NCBI RefSeq assembly: GCF_014236655.1
Contig: NZ_JACMYG010000005.1
Location: forward strand, 1-64,000
Direction: 5' to 3'
From: Pseudomonas kielensis
Lineage (GTDB): Bacteria; Pseudomonadota; Gammaproteobacteria; Pseudomonadales; Pseudomonadaceae
Length of the DNA: 64,000 nucleotides
Within the stretch, counting starts at the first letter, position 1; the number at the start of each line of letters is the position of its first letter. Positions 20,395 through 30,283 of this stretch are shown here, in pieces. Both the position numbers and the translations under genes were made by a program. The notes under the pieces are model-generated. The model was not told the DNA's origin and did no database searches. It worked only from the letters and a program-made list of their open reading frames with translations.

Positions 20395-21333
20395 TTAATC
20401 GATCAGGCTGGCGAGCAGACGCGCGCCAATGCGGGCGGTTCGATTGTCGATATCCAGGCCGGGGTTGAGTTCGGCGATGTCGGCCATGCGCAATTTGCCG
20501 CTGGCCTTGGCATGACGTATCAGGTGCTCGACGATCTGCATGTCCACGCCATGGGCAGACGGCGCACTGACACCGGGCGCCTGGCTGGCGGGCAGGACAT
20601 CAAGGCAGATGGTCATGTAGAGGTGATCGACGTCTTGCAAGAACTCATCGATCAGCGCTTCGCAGGCGGGTATGTCCCAGCTGTTCATTTGCCGGTCGAG
20701 GCGGTAACGCACATTCAGTCGCTGCGCCTGCTCAAACAGCGCCTGGGTGTTGTTCAACTGGCTGACACCCAGGCAGCAATAGGTGAACGGCATCTGTGCA
20801 CGCTGGCAGTACTCGGCTATCTGGCGAAAAGGGGTACCCGAACTGCTTTGTTCACCATGGCGCAGATCAAAGTGGGCATCAAAGTTGAGAACGCCGATCC
20901 GCGCATGCGGGGTGGCCTGGCGCAGGTGATCGGCCAGGCCGCTAAAGCTGGCAAAGGCGATTTCATGGCCGCCACCCAACCCCAACGGCAAATGCCCCTG
21001 GTTGAGCATATAGCTGACGTGATGAGCGTAAATCTGCTGCGCGCCTTCGAGGTTGCTGTCGGTACAGCTCACATCGCCCGCGTCATACAGCGGCGTATGG
21101 CCGTGCCACGCCAGGTTGGCCAACGCCTTGCGCAGTGCTGACGGGCCAAGACTGGCGCCGGTGCGTCCTTGATTACGTTTGACTCCTTCATCACAGGCCA
21201 GTCCAATCAGTGCTGCACCCGCAGACTGACCCTCGCAGAAGGGCTTGACCCATTGATGCCAGCGCAGCGCAGCCTGCCCTTCGCCAGCGTCGATACGACC
21301 TGTCCACAGGGGTATGTCAGAAACAGCAGTCAT
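20395..21333 (-). CDS. hutG: Formimidoylglutamase HutG
   Basis: A 312-residue ureohydrolase-fold enzyme cleaving N-formimidoyl-glutamate to glutamate and formamide in histidine breakdown. Metal motifs are GGGHE (His123) and NFDAHFD (Asp152, His154, Asp156). The third motif reads TICLDV, so the first Asp of the usual DxD pair is Cys243, with Asp245 kept. The [16 protein letters not shown] segment is typical of HutG. The start at 21333 has a GGAG site; an in-frame ATG at 21351 does not. No other hut gene is in the window. Neighbours are an IclR regulator and gltS. Confidence 0.83.
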   Translation of the reverse strand: MTAVSDIPLWTGRIDAGEGQAALRWHQWVKPFCEGQSAGAALIGLACDEGVKRNQGRTGASLGPSALRKALANLAWHGHTPLYDAGDVSCTDSNLEGAQQIYAHHVSYMLNQGHLPLGLGGGHEIAFASFSGLADHLRQATPHARIGVLNFDAHFDLRHGEQSSSGTPFRQIAEYCQRAQMPFTYCCLGVSQLNNTQALFEQAQRLNVRYRLDRQMNSWDIPACEALIDEFLQDVDHLYMTICLDVLPASQAPGVSAPSAHGVDMQIVEHLIRHAKASGKLRMADIAELNPGLDIDNRTARIGARLLASLID

Positions 21334-21353
21334 GCTTGAAACTCCAGTCAAAT

Positions 21354-22079
21354 TCAGTCGAGCCGGGCGCTCAGGCGCAGGGCCACGTCCTGGGTCCAGC
21401 GGATCAGGCGTTCACGGCGGGTGTGCGCCCGGAAGGCAGGAGCCATGAGGCTGATGGCGCCTTGCAGGCGATTGCGGCTGTCGAGCAACGGCGCGCTGAC
21501 ACCCCAAATGCCGTCGTCGATTTCACTCACACTCACGGCATACCCGGCAGCGCGGATATCGGCAAAACTGCGTTGGTACGTGGCGACTTCCTCGCTTTCG
21601 ACGCCTTGCGCCAAAAGAGCCGACAGGCTTTGCGCCTCATCCATATAGGCCAACAGCACTCTCGCCGACGCACCGACCAACAGCGGCTGGGCCAGCCCTT
21701 TTTGGTAGCAGCAACGCAGCGGTTGCGGGCTGTCGACCAGCTCGATGCAAATCGCCTGGCCATTGCTGGGCACCATTAACGCCACGCTTTCCTGGCTTTG
21801 CTCGGCCAGGCGCTTGAGTTCCGGCTTGGCGAGGGTCACCAGCACGGCTTCGCGGTCGAATTTCTTGGCCAGTTGCAAACAAGTTGGCCCCGGCAAATAG
21901 CGACCCTGTCCGTTCTCTTCGGCAAGCCCCCAGCGCAGCAGGGTCTTGAGATGGCGATAAGTGCTGCTGAGCGGCTGTGCCAGTTGCTCGGACAGTTGTT
22001 TGGCGGAGATCGCCTCGCCGGATTGCCCCAGGGTGACGAGGATTTGCAGCAAGCGATCAGTGGGCGTGTTGTAGTTCAT
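21354..22079 (-). CDS. IclR-family transcriptional regulator
   Basis: A 241-residue regulator. The winged helix-turn-helix is at about residues 20-60 ([23 protein letters not shown]) and the C-terminal IclR effector domain spans about 80-240. It is the first gene of the unit with hutG and gltS and probably controls it. A 17-bp perfect palindrome 59 bases upstream of its start is a candidate operator. Confidence 0.9.
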   Translation of the reverse strand: MNYNTPTDRLLQILVTLGQSGEAISAKQLSEQLAQPLSSTYRHLKTLLRWGLAEENGQGRYLPGPTCLQLAKKFDREAVLVTLAKPELKRLAEQSQESVALMVPSNGQAICIELVDSPQPLRCCYQKGLAQPLLVGASARVLLAYMDEAQSLSALLAQGVESEEVATYQRSFADIRAAGYAVSVSEIDDGIWGVSAPLLDSRNRLQGAISLMAPAFRAHTRRERLIRWTQDVALRLSARLD

Positions 22080-22137
22080 ATCGGCCTCATGCTCTTGCGG
22101 ACATGGTGCACCGAGTTTTCCATTAACTGAAACCAGA

Positions 22138-22154
22138 TTCCCACTGAGTGGGAA
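22138..22154. promoter_or_regulatory. 17-bp palindrome, candidate IclR operator
   Basis: TTCCCACTGAGTGGGAA is a perfect inverted repeat (8-bp arms, 1-base centre) in the promoter region of the IclR-family gene. Size and symmetry fit an IclR dimer site. Confidence 0.5.
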
Positions 22155-22237
22155 AAAACCCGCAGATAACGATCAGCGGCCAGCCCTTAGCCTCACGGAT
22201 GATCTGCCGAATCAATGGCTTGCGATGCCAGTCAAAA

Positions 22238-22262
22238 CAAAACCCGCACTAGGCGGGTTTTG
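22238..22262. terminator. Terminator downstream of cysS
   Basis: Stem ACCCGC / GCGGGT (22242-22247, 22253-22258), extended by A/T pairs, with T-rich DNA on the exit side of the minus strand. Confidence 0.8.
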
Positions 22263-22282
22263 TTTTGCAGCGATGACACCAC

Positions 22283-23665
22283 TCAGTCAGCCAGACGCCA
22301 GGTCGTACCGCCCTTGCCGTCTTCCAGCACCACGCCCATGGCGGTGAGCTGGTCGCGAATGCGGTCGGATTCGGCCCAGTCTTTAGCGGCACGCGCCGCC
22401 AGGCGCGCGGCAATCAAGCCATCGACTTCAGCCGCGTCGACCCGCCCTTCGGCGCCAGCCTGCAGGAAGTCGTCGGCTTCGAGCTGCAGCACACCCAGCA
22501 CGCTGGCCAGCTCTTTCAAGCGCGCCGCCAGACCGGCCGCCGCCGCGAGATCGCTCTCACGCAGGCGGTTGATCTCGCGCACCATCTCAAACAGCACCGC
22601 GCAGGCTTCCGGCGTGCCGAAGTCGTCGTTCATCACTTGGGTGAACCGCTCGACAAAGGCTTCGCCACCGGCCGCCGCCACCTTCGGCAGGCCTTTCAAC
22701 GCGTGGTAGAAACGCTCCAGGGCGCCCTTGGCGTCCTTGAGGTTGTCTTCCGAGTAGTTGATGGCGCTGCGGTAGTGGCTCGATACCAGCAGGTAACGCA
22801 CGACTTCCGGGTGGTACTTGTCGAGCACGTCGCGGATGGTGAAGAAGTTGTTCAAGGACTTGGACATCTTCTCGCCATTGATCCGGATCATGCCGCAATG
22901 CATCCACGCGTTGGCGTAGGTCTTGCCGGTGGCCGCTTCGCTCTGGGCGATTTCGTTCTCGTGGTGCGGGAACTCCAGGTCGCTGCCGCCGCCATGGATG
23001 TCGAAGGTCTCGCCCAGGCAGCAGGTGGACATCACCGAGCACTCGATGTGCCAGCCCGGACGCCCGGCGCCCCACGGCGACTCCCAGCTCGGCTCGCCCG
23101 GTTTGACGCCCTTCCACAGCACGAAGTCCAGAGGATCGTCCTTGGCTTCGTCGACCTCGATCCGCGCACCAATGCGCAGGTCTTCGATCTTTTTGCGCGA
23201 CAGCTTGCCGTAGCCCATGAACTTGCCGACGCGGTAGTACACGTCGCCATTGCCCGGGGCGTAGGCGTAACCCTTGTCGATCAGGGTCTGGATCATCGCG
23301 TGCATGCCCGGAATGTGATCCGTGGCGCGCGGCTCCATGTCCGGCTTCTGGATGTTCAGGCGCGCTTCGTCTTCGTGCATCGCCGCGATCATGCGCTCGG
23401 TCAAGGCTTCGAACGACTCGCCGTTCTCATTGGCCCGATTGATGATCTTGTCGTCGATGTCGGTGATGTTGCGCACGTAGGTCAGGTCGTACCCGCTGAA
23501 CCGCAACCAGCGGGTCACCAGGTCGAACGCGACCATGCTGCGGCCGTGGCCGAGGTGGCAGTAGTCGTACACGGTCATCCCGCACACGTACATGCGCACC
23601 TTGTTGCCATCCAGCGGCTTGAAGACTTCTTTGCTCTTGGTGAGCGTGTTGTAGATCGTTAGCAC
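22283..23665 (-). CDS. cysS: Cysteinyl-tRNA synthetase
   Basis: A 460-residue class I synthetase. It has the zinc-site Cys28 (YVCGMTVYD), the HIGH-type motif HLGH at 37-40 and the KMSKS loop near residue 266. Start is GTG with an AAGGA site. It is 18 bases downstream of glnS, so the two synthetases are probably cotranscribed. Confidence 0.97.
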   Translation of the reverse strand: MLTIYNTLTKSKEVFKPLDGNKVRMYVCGMTVYDYCHLGHGRSMVAFDLVTRWLRFSGYDLTYVRNITDIDDKIINRANENGESFEALTERMIAAMHEDEARLNIQKPDMEPRATDHIPGMHAMIQTLIDKGYAYAPGNGDVYYRVGKFMGYGKLSRKKIEDLRIGARIEVDEAKDDPLDFVLWKGVKPGEPSWESPWGAGRPGWHIECSVMSTCCLGETFDIHGGGSDLEFPHHENEIAQSEAATGKTYANAWMHCGMIRINGEKMSKSLNNFFTIRDVLDKYHPEVVRYLLVSSHYRSAINYSEDNLKDAKGALERFYHALKGLPKVAAAGGEAFVERFTQVMNDDFGTPEACAVLFEMVREINRLRESDLAAAAGLAARLKELASVLGVLQLEADDFLQAGAEGRVDAAEVDGLIAARLAARAAKDWAESDRIRDQLTAMGVVLEDGKGGTTWRLAD

Positions 23666-23683
23666 TTTAGTTCCTTGACTGAA

Positions 23684-25381
23684 TCACTGGCCCCAGGAGT
23701 CGCGCAGGGTCACGGTACGGTTGAATACCGGAGCGCCCGGTTTCGAGTCCTTGATATCCGCGCAGAAGTAGCCTTCGCGCTCGAACTGGAAACGGTCTTC
23801 CGGCTGTGCATTGCCCAACGAAGGCTCGGCACGACAACCGGTGAGGACTTGCAGTGAGTCAGGGTTGATGTTGTCCAGGAAACTGGCACTGTCTTCGGCC
23901 TTCTCAGGGTTGGCCGAACGGAACAGGCGATCGTACAGGCGCACTTCGCACTCGACGCTGGCAGCGGCCGGCACCCAGTGCACCACACCCTTGACCTTGC
24001 GGCCTTCAGGGTTCTTGCCCAGGGTGTCCGGGTCGTAGGAGCAACGCAGTTCGACGATGTTGCCATCGGCGTCCTTGATCGCTTCGTCGGCGCGGATCAC
24101 GTAGCTGCCGCGCAGGCGCACTTCACCGCCCGGTTCCAGGCGCTTGTAGCCTTTTGGCGGCTCTTCCATGAAGTCTTCACGGTCGATGTAGATTTCCCGG
24201 GCGAACGGCAGGACGCGCACGCCCATGTCTTCTTTCGGGTGGCACGGCAGTTCGAGGTTCTCGACCTGACCTTCAGGGTAGTTGCTGATCACCACTTTCA
24301 GCGGACGCAACACGCACATGGCGCGCGGGGCGCTGTGGTCGAGGTCGTCGCGGATGCTGAATTCCAGCATGCCGAAGTCGACCACGCCGTCGGAGCGGTT
24401 GGTGCCGACCATTTCGCAGAAGTTACGGATCGATTTTGGCGTGTAGCCACGACGACGGAAGCCCGAGAGGGTCGACATGCGCGGGTCGTCCCAGCCGTTG
24501 ACGTGCTTTTCATCGACCAACTGCTTGAGCTTGCGCTTGCTGGTGATGGTGTAGTTCAGGTTCAGGCGGCTGAACTCGTACTGGCGCGGCTTGGCCGGCA
24601 CCGGCAGCGCGTCCAGGAACCACTCGTACAGCGGACGATGGCTTTCGAACTCCAGGGTGCAGATCGAGTGGGTGATGCCTTCGATGGCATCCGACTGACC
24701 GTGGGTGAAGTCGTAGTTGGGGTAGATGCACCACTTGTCACCGGTCTGGTGGTGGTGGGCGTGGCGGATGCGGTACATGATCGGGTCGCGCAGGTTCATG
24801 TTCGGCGAAGCCATGTCGATCTTGGCCCGCAGCACCCGTGCACCGTCCTGGAACTCGCCGGCTTTCATGCGGGCGAACAGGTCGAGGTTTTCTTCCACGC
24901 TGCGCTCACGGAACGGGCTGTTCTTGCCCGGTTCGGTCAGGCTGCCGCGGTATTCCTTGGCTTGCTCAGGGGTCAGGTCGTCCACATAGGCCTTGCCCGC
25001 CTTGATCAGCTCGACCGCCCAGTCGTGCAACTGGTCGAAATACTGCGAGGCATAGCGCACTTCACCGGACCACTGGAAACCCAGCCACTTGACGTCGCTT
25101 TCGATGGCGTCGATGTATTCCTGGTCTTCCTTGGCCGGGTTGGTGTCGTCGAAACGCAGGTGCGTAACGCCACCGAACTCCTGGGCCAGGCCGAAGTTCA
25201 CACAGATCGACTTGGCGTGACCGATGTGCAGGTAACCATTGGGCTCAGGCGGGAAACGGGTGACGATCTGCGTGTGCTTACCCGAGTCCAGGTCCGCCTG
25301 GATGATCGGGCGCAGGAAATTGACCGGCACGGCTGGGCCGTTCTTGGAATTCGAGGCAGGGTCGACAGTGGGCTTGCTCAT
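23684..25381 (-). CDS. glnS: Glutaminyl-tRNA synthetase
   Basis: A 565-residue class I synthetase charging tRNA-Gln directly. HIGH is at residues 52-55 ([14 protein letters not shown]), with the eukaryote-derived GlnS architecture and C-terminal beta-barrel. It is divergent from ppiB. The 250-base gap between them includes a short palindrome GGCTATCATAGCC near 25437 and no gene. Confidence 0.97.
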   Translation of the reverse strand: MSKPTVDPASNSKNGPAVPVNFLRPIIQADLDSGKHTQIVTRFPPEPNGYLHIGHAKSICVNFGLAQEFGGVTHLRFDDTNPAKEDQEYIDAIESDVKWLGFQWSGEVRYASQYFDQLHDWAVELIKAGKAYVDDLTPEQAKEYRGSLTEPGKNSPFRERSVEENLDLFARMKAGEFQDGARVLRAKIDMASPNMNLRDPIMYRIRHAHHHQTGDKWCIYPNYDFTHGQSDAIEGITHSICTLEFESHRPLYEWFLDALPVPAKPRQYEFSRLNLNYTITSKRKLKQLVDEKHVNGWDDPRMSTLSGFRRRGYTPKSIRNFCEMVGTNRSDGVVDFGMLEFSIRDDLDHSAPRAMCVLRPLKVVISNYPEGQVENLELPCHPKEDMGVRVLPFAREIYIDREDFMEEPPKGYKRLEPGGEVRLRGSYVIRADEAIKDADGNIVELRCSYDPDTLGKNPEGRKVKGVVHWVPAAASVECEVRLYDRLFRSANPEKAEDSASFLDNINPDSLQVLTGCRAEPSLGNAQPEDRFQFEREGYFCADIKDSKPGAPVFNRTVTLRDSWGQ

Positions 25382-25631
25382 AGGATCCTTGGGCGTACAA
25401 GTGCGTGGCCTACATGCAGGCCGGACAAAACAAAGCGGCTATCATAGCCGATGCGGTCAAGTGCCTGACAGAGCAGGCCGGAAAACTGCTGCTTTTAATC
25501 GAACTCCAATGAAAAAACAGCCTCGAAATTCGCGCCCGGCACGCTAAACTGCGCACCTTGGCCGACGCTGGCCAAACCGGTTGGGGGCCGTGCTGCCCCG
25601 AAACCCACGAATTCCTTAAAGAGTAGCGATC

Positions 25632-26135
25632 ATGACTCAAGTCAAACTGACCACCAACCATGGCGACATCGTCCTGGACCTGAACGCCGAGAAAGCCCCG
25701 ATCACCGTGGCCAACTTCATCGAGTACGTTAAGGCCGGTCACTACACCAACACCGTGTTCCACCGCGTCATCGGCAACTTCATGATCCAGGGCGGCGGTT
25801 TCGAGCCAGGCATGAAGGAAAAGAAAGACAAGCGTCCAAGCATCCAGAACGAAGCGGACAACGGTCTTTCCAACGACAAGTACACCGTGGCCATGGCTCG
25901 CACCATGGAGCCGCATTCGGCTTCCGCGCAGTTCTTCATCAACGTGGCGGACAACAGCTTCCTCAACCACAGCGGCAAGAACGTGCAGGGCTGGGGCTAC
26001 GCGGTATTCGCCAAAGTGACTGCCGGCACTGACGTTGTCGACAAGATCAAGGGCGTTTCCACCACCATGAAGTCCGGCCACCAGGATGTTCCAGCAGAAG
26101 ACGTGATCATCGAGAAAGCCGAGATCATTGAGTGA
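25632..26135 (+). CDS. ppiB: Cytoplasmic peptidyl-prolyl cis-trans isomerase B (cyclophilin)
   Basis: A 167-residue single-domain cyclophilin. Active-site segments [13 protein letters not shown] and the [16 protein letters not shown] stretch are intact, and there is no signal peptide. The stop overlaps the GTG of lpxH by four bases, so translation is coupled. Confidence 0.95.
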   Translation: MTQVKLTTNHGDIVLDLNAEKAPITVANFIEYVKAGHYTNTVFHRVIGNFMIQGGGFEPGMKEKKDKRPSIQNEADNGLSNDKYTVAMARTMEPHSASAQFFINVADNSFLNHSGKNVQGWGYAVFAKVTAGTDVVDKIKGVSTTMKSGHQDVPAEDVIIEKAEIIE

Positions 26136-26875
26136 TACTGCTGATTTCAGACTTACATCTGGAAGAGGAGCGCCCGGACATCACCCGGGCGTTTCTGGAT
26201 TTGCTCGCCACCCGCGCCCGCGCGGCCAGTGCGCTGTACATACTGGGCGACTTTTTCGAGGCCTGGATTGGCGACGACGCCATGAGCCCCTTCCAACGCT
26301 CCATCTGCCAGGCCCTGCGCACCTTGAGCGACAGCGGCACGGCCATCTTTCTGATGCACGGCAATCGCGACTTCCTGCTGGGCAAGGCCTTCTGCAAAGC
26401 AGCCGGCTGTACCCTGCTGAAAGACCCGAGTGTGGTGCAACTCGCCGGTGAACCGGTGCTGCTGATGCACGGCGACAGCCTGTGTACCCGCGACATCGGC
26501 TACATGAAACTGCGACGCTACCTGCGCAATCCGCTGACGCTGTTCATCCTGCGCCACCTGCCCCTGCGCACTCGCCACGCCCTGGCGCGCAAGTTGCGAA
26601 GCGAAAGCCGCACCCAGACCCGCATGAAAGCCAACGACATCGTCGACGTGACCCCCGAGGAAATCCCGCGGATCATGCAGCAATACGGGGTAAAAACCCT
26701 GATCCACGGCCACACCCACCGCCCCGCCATCCACAAACTCCAGATCGGCGAACTGGCGGCCAAGCGCATTGTGCTGGGTGACTGGGACCGTCAAGGCTGG
26801 GCATTGCAGGTGGACGACCAGGGATTCCAACTGGCCGCGTTCGACTTCCCGGTGGCTGCCTTGCCGCAGCTGTAG
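26132..26875 (+). CDS. lpxH: UDP-2,3-diacylglucosamine diphosphatase LpxH
   Basis: A 247-residue metallophosphoesterase of lipid A synthesis that forms lipid X plus UMP. Metal-binding motifs are SDLHLE, GDFFE, GNRDF, HGDS and GHTHRP, in order. Start is GTG, coupled to ppiB. The stop codon lies inside the first arm of a REPIN. Confidence 0.95.
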   Translation: MILLISDLHLEEERPDITRAFLDLLATRARAASALYILGDFFEAWIGDDAMSPFQRSICQALRTLSDSGTAIFLMHGNRDFLLGKAFCKAAGCTLLKDPSVVQLAGEPVLLMHGDSLCTRDIGYMKLRRYLRNPLTLFILRHLPLRTRHALARKLRSESRTQTRMKANDIVDVTPEEIPRIMQQYGVKTLIHGHTHRPAIHKLQIGELAAKRIVLGDWDRQGWALQVDDQGFQLAAFDFPVAALPQL

Positions 26876-26960
26876 GAGCGAGCTTGCTCGCGATAGCAGT
26901 GGCTCAGGCACCATCGCTGTTGAATGTGCCGGCCCCATCGCAAGCAAGCTCGCTGCCACA
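26871..26960. repeat. REPIN (paired inverted REP)
   Basis: Arms TGTAGGAGCGAGCTTGCTCG and CAAGCAAGCTCGCTGCCACA in inverted orientation around about 45 bases. The left arm includes the TAG stop of lpxH. Confidence 0.85.
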
Positions 26961-26975
26961 TCTATGGATAACCCC

Positions 26976-27314
26976 CTACAAGCAGGTCGCCAAAGCCGCC
27001 AACCGACGCGTGGCAACCCAGCTATCTTGCACCACGTAATACTTCAACACCCCTCCCTGCACATCGATAAACGACTCAGCCGACCGGGTATAAACGGTAA
27101 ACCCACCACCGTCCACCGGCTCCAGATAACCGCTGGCATCCACCCCAAAGACCGCCTCATCCTGCCAGGCAAACTGCACACACTGGGCAACCACCAGGTC
27201 AGCCTTGTTCGAAGCGAGCGTCTTGTAGGGGCTCTGGGTACGGGCCTGATTCATCGTCGATCCCGCACACCCGGCCAGTAACAGCCCCGCCAGTGCCACC
27301 ATACAAATACGCAT
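26976..27314 (-). CDS. Small lipoprotein of unknown function
   Basis: A 112-residue protein with a type II signal peptide (MVALAGLLLAGCAGS, lipobox LAGC). The mature part is about 95 residues with no recognised domain and two further cysteines. Two adjacent ATGs (27317, 27314) are possible; the second has better spacing from AAGGA. It is convergent with lpxH across the REPIN. Confidence 0.75.
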   Translation of the reverse strand: MRICMVALAGLLLAGCAGSTMNQARTQSPYKTLASNKADLVVAQCVQFAWQDEAVFGVDASGYLEPVDGGGFTVYTRSAESFIDVQGGVLKYYVVQDSWVATRRLAALATCL

Positions 27315-27482
27315 CATGCTTCCTTAAATGGGAAAAACGCCGACTCTATCACCCCACACCGCCGTCTCGAAGTGCAAAGGCTCTGCTTTACTTCGAGATA
27401 AGGCGCGACAGGCCACGGTTATTCACGCACCCTATCGCGCCATTATGGGCGCCGTGCGCCACGTACTCTTTCTGGAAAGCCA

Positions 27483-27731
27483 ATGACCCCCAACGCCGAG
27501 CTGTACAAACCATCCACCGACTACGCTGACAAACTGATCAGCCAGATCGGCCAGACCCCCTCCTGGATTGCCAAGCGCATTGGCGTGACCGATAAACGCA
27601 TTCGCTACATTCTCGACGGCGAACGCACGGTAAAGGGCGAGACCACGCCGATTCAGATGACCTACACCGAACAGTTTGCCCTTGAGTGCCTGGCGGCCGA
27701 AGCCAAGGCCAACCGCAAGAAGACTTCCTGA
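27483..27731 (+). CDS. Small helix-turn-helix protein
   Basis: An 82-residue protein. Residues 27-46 (SWIAKRIGVTDKRIRYILDG) form a Cro/XRE-like helix-turn-helix, and the C-terminal tail is basic. It stands alone between the lipoprotein and the next small gene. Probably a DNA-binding protein; its target is unknown. Confidence 0.65.
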   Translation: MTPNAELYKPSTDYADKLISQIGQTPSWIAKRIGVTDKRIRYILDGERTVKGETTPIQMTYTEQFALECLAAEAKANRKKTS

Positions 27732-27790
27732 CCAGGATCAAGGCCCGGCCAGGGACTGCGCGTATACTTTCACTTTGACCAGGATGATCC

Positions 27791-28120
27791 ATGGCTCCGA
27801 TCGAATCGCAACACGAACTGGCGCTGCAACGTTTTCTCAATGCCCATCCGGCACTGCGCGAAGAACTGGACCACCTCAATCCGTTGGCCGCCCAGGCCAA
27901 AGGCGAGAGCATGGAACACTTTCGCAGCGAGCGTCTGCATGAAGCCTACGAAGCCGAGGCCGAACGCCTGGGCTTGTTTGCCTGGGAACTGACCTTGCAG
28001 TTGACCGCCGCTACCCCCGAGGACTTCGCCGCCCAACGGCTGGAGGTGCACAAGGAGGTGGCGCAGATGGCCGGCATGGACTGGCAGGAATACTGCGAAC
28101 TGCACGGCCTCGAGCGCTAG
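27791..28120 (+). CDS. Conserved hypothetical protein (DUF6388-like)
   Basis: A 109-residue acidic, mostly helical protein without signal peptide or membrane span. It resembles a family I remember as DUF6388, found in Pseudomonas. The function is unknown. Confidence 0.6.
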   Translation: MAPIESQHELALQRFLNAHPALREELDHLNPLAAQAKGESMEHFRSERLHEAYEAEAERLGLFAWELTLQLTAATPEDFAAQRLEVHKEVAQMAGMDWQEYCELHGLER

Positions 28121-28123
28121 CCG

Positions 28124-28828
28124 ATGCTGCCTTCCCCTCCCCATCGCGCGCCCACCAGCGGGCTGTTGCACGTGCAGAAATGGCGTGGCCGGATCGGCCT
28201 GTGCCTGGTGGCGAGCCTATCGGTCCTGGCAGGCATGACCGACGCCATCGGCTTCATGGCCACCGGCGACTTTGTTTCCTTCATGAGCGGCAACACCACA
28301 CGCCTGGCGGTGGCGATCAGCGACAGTGACTGGCAACTGACCCTGCGCCTGCTGGTGCTGGTGTTGATGTTTATCGTCGGCAACGCCCTGGGTGTGATCG
28401 TCAGTCGCATCGGCAGGCGCCACGCCCTGCCCCTGATGCTGAGTATCGCGGCCCTGCTGTGCGGCGCCGCAGCCTGGCCATTGGAAACACAATTCCCGGC
28501 ATTGCTGGCGGCGATCCTGGCCATGGGCATGCTGAATGCCGCCGTGGAGCAGGTCAACGGCCTGCCGATCGGCCTAACCTACGTCACCGGCGCCCTGTCA
28601 CGCTTCGGCCGTGGCCTGGGACGCTGGATGCTCGGCGAGCGACGCGCGGGCTGGCGCGTGCAGTTGATCCCCTGGACCGGGATGTTTGCCGGTGCGGTGC
28701 TGGGGGCGCTCCTGGAGCATCAGTTCGGCCTGCAAGCGCTGTACGCCAGCGGCCTGTTGGCAGCCGTGCTGGGCATTGTCTCGCTGAAGATTCCGCGTCG
28801 CTGGCATCTGGGCTACATGCCGCGCTGA
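28124..28828 (+). CDS. YoaK family (DUF1275) membrane protein
   Basis: A 234-residue polytopic membrane protein. The family hallmark TDAIGFMATGDFVSFMSGNTT is split over the first spans (key part SGNTTRLAVA). It starts 3 bases after the preceding gene. The transported compound, if any, is unknown. Confidence 0.8.
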   Translation: MLPSPPHRAPTSGLLHVQKWRGRIGLCLVASLSVLAGMTDAIGFMATGDFVSFMSGNTTRLAVAISDSDWQLTLRLLVLVLMFIVGNALGVIVSRIGRRHALPLMLSIAALLCGAAAWPLETQFPALLAAILAMGMLNAAVEQVNGLPIGLTYVTGALSRFGRGLGRWMLGERRAGWRVQLIPWTGMFAGAVLGALLEHQFGLQALYASGLLAAVLGIVSLKIPRRWHLGYMPR

Positions 28829-28893
28829 ATCGCCCTTCGCCGCACCGCCGATAAAGCATTATCATGGCCGCAGATTTATCGTCAGAGTTCGCC

Positions 28894-29286
28894 ATGAAGT
28901 TTGCCATCGCGCTGTTTTCGGCCCCTCACGCCCCCTCCTCGCGCCGCGCCCTGCTGTTTGCCCAGGCCGCGCTGGCCGGCGGGCACCAGATCGTGCGGCT
29001 GTTTTTCTATCAGGACGGCGTCTACAACGCTTCGAGCAGCGTCGTCACACCACAGGATGAGCAGGACGTCGCCCAGCAGTGGCGCACCTTCGTCAGTGAG
29101 CAGCAACTCGACGGTGTGGTGTGCATTGCCGCCGCCCTGAGACGCGGCGTGCTGGACGAGACCGAGGCCAAGCGCTATCAGCGCAGCGCGATCAATGTCG
29201 ACGCGCCGTGGCAATTGTCCGGCCTCGGTCAACTGCACGACGCGGTGCAGGACGCCGATCGCCTGATTTGCTTTGGAGGGCCATGA
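28894..29286 (+). CDS. tusD: Sulfurtransferase TusD
   Basis: A 130-residue DsrE-type protein. The persulfide-carrying Cys77 is in GVVCIAAALRRGV. With TusB and TusC it forms the TusBCD complex, which passes sulfur from TusA to TusE for the 2-thio group of tRNA wobble uridine. The frame is open from 28864, but this ATG gives the family start MKFAIALFSAP. MnmA, the final enzyme of the relay, is encoded at 51341. Confidence 0.92.
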   Translation: MKFAIALFSAPHAPSSRRALLFAQAALAGGHQIVRLFFYQDGVYNASSSVVTPQDEQDVAQQWRTFVSEQQLDGVVCIAAALRRGVLDETEAKRYQRSAINVDAPWQLSGLGQLHDAVQDADRLICFGGP

Positions 29287-29289
29287 GCC

Positions 29290-29652
29290 GTGCCTAAATC
29301 CCTGTTGATTATCAGCCGCCAGGCCCCCTGGTCCGGCCCCGGTGCCCGTGAAGCACTGGACATCGTGCTGGCCGGCGGCGCCTTCGACCTGCCCATCGGC
29401 CTGCTGTTTCTCGATGATGGTGTGTTCCAGCTGGCCAGCCAGCAGAATGCCAAGGCCATCCAGCAAAAAGACCTTAGCGCCAACCTGCAAGCCCTTGGCC
29501 TGTTCGGCGTCGAGGACCTCTACGTCTGTGCCGACAGTGCCCACGCACGTGGCTTGCTGGCGCAGGACCTGAGCCTTGATGAGCTGCAGCTATTGGCCGC
29601 CGGGCAGATCTCGGCCGTTATTGACCGCTATGACCAGGTTATTACCCTCTGA
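29290..29652 (+). CDS. tusC: Sulfur relay protein TusC
   Basis: A 120-residue DsrF-type subunit of TusBCD. Start is GTG three bases after the tusD stop; the ATG at 29283 is dead-ended by a stop. The N-terminus (KSLLIISRQAPWSG) fits TusC. Confidence 0.9.
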   Translation: MPKSLLIISRQAPWSGPGAREALDIVLAGGAFDLPIGLLFLDDGVFQLASQQNAKAIQQKDLSANLQALGLFGVEDLYVCADSAHARGLLAQDLSLDELQLLAAGQISAVIDRYDQVITL

Positions 29653-29951
29653 TGTCGACTTTGCATGTGTTGTCTCATTCCCCCTTCTCCGACAACCGGC
29701 TGGACAGTTGCCTGCGCCTGCTGGGCGTCAACGATGGCCTGCTGCTCACAGGGGACGCGGTCTATGCCCTGCAACCCGGCAGCGCGCCGTTCAGTCAATT
29801 GCAGGATCGGGCTGACGGCCTGTCGCTGTATGTCCTGGAAGAAGACGTCCAGGCCCGGGGCCTGCCAGTGCCGCAGTGGATCAAGCGCCTTGACTACCCG
29901 GCCTTCGTCGAACTGTCGATAACCTACGACAAGGTCAACAGCTGGTTATGA
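29652..29951 (+). CDS. tusB: Sulfur relay protein TusB
   Basis: A 99-residue DsrH-type subunit. The ATG overlaps the tusC stop (TGATG). It completes the TusBCD hexamer. Confidence 0.9.
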   Translation: MSTLHVLSHSPFSDNRLDSCLRLLGVNDGLLLTGDAVYALQPGSAPFSQLQDRADGLSLYVLEEDVQARGLPVPQWIKRLDYPAFVELSITYDKVNSWL

Positions 29952-30283
29952 ACACCCTGACTGTGGGTACACGCCAGATCGCCCTGGACAAAGACGGCTA
30001 CTTGCTGGACCTGGCGGACTGGTCGGCGCAAGTCGCCGAAGCGCTGGCGGCCAGCGAAGCGCTGACGCTGAGCGCCGAACACTGGGAAATCCTTGAGCTG
30101 CTGCGCGGCTTCTACCAGGAGTTCCAGCTGTCGCCGGCAACCCGCCCGCTGATCAAGTACACCGCGCTCAAGCTGGGGCCGGACAAGGGCAACAGCCTGC
30201 ACCTGAACCGCCTGTTCAAAGGCACTCCCGCCAAACTCGCCGCCAAGCTGGCGGGCCTGCCCAAACCGACGAATTGTCTATGA
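29948..30283 (+). CDS. tusE: Sulfurtransferase TusE (DsrC family)
   Basis: A 111-residue DsrC-like protein with the reactive penultimate Cys110 at the flexible C-terminus (TNCL). It accepts sulfur from TusD and delivers it to MnmA. It overlaps tusB and the next gene by four bases each. Confidence 0.92.
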   Translation: MNTLTVGTRQIALDKDGYLLDLADWSAQVAEALAASEALTLSAEHWEILELLRGFYQEFQLSPATRPLIKYTALKLGPDKGNSLHLNRLFKGTPAKLAAKLAGLPKPTNCL

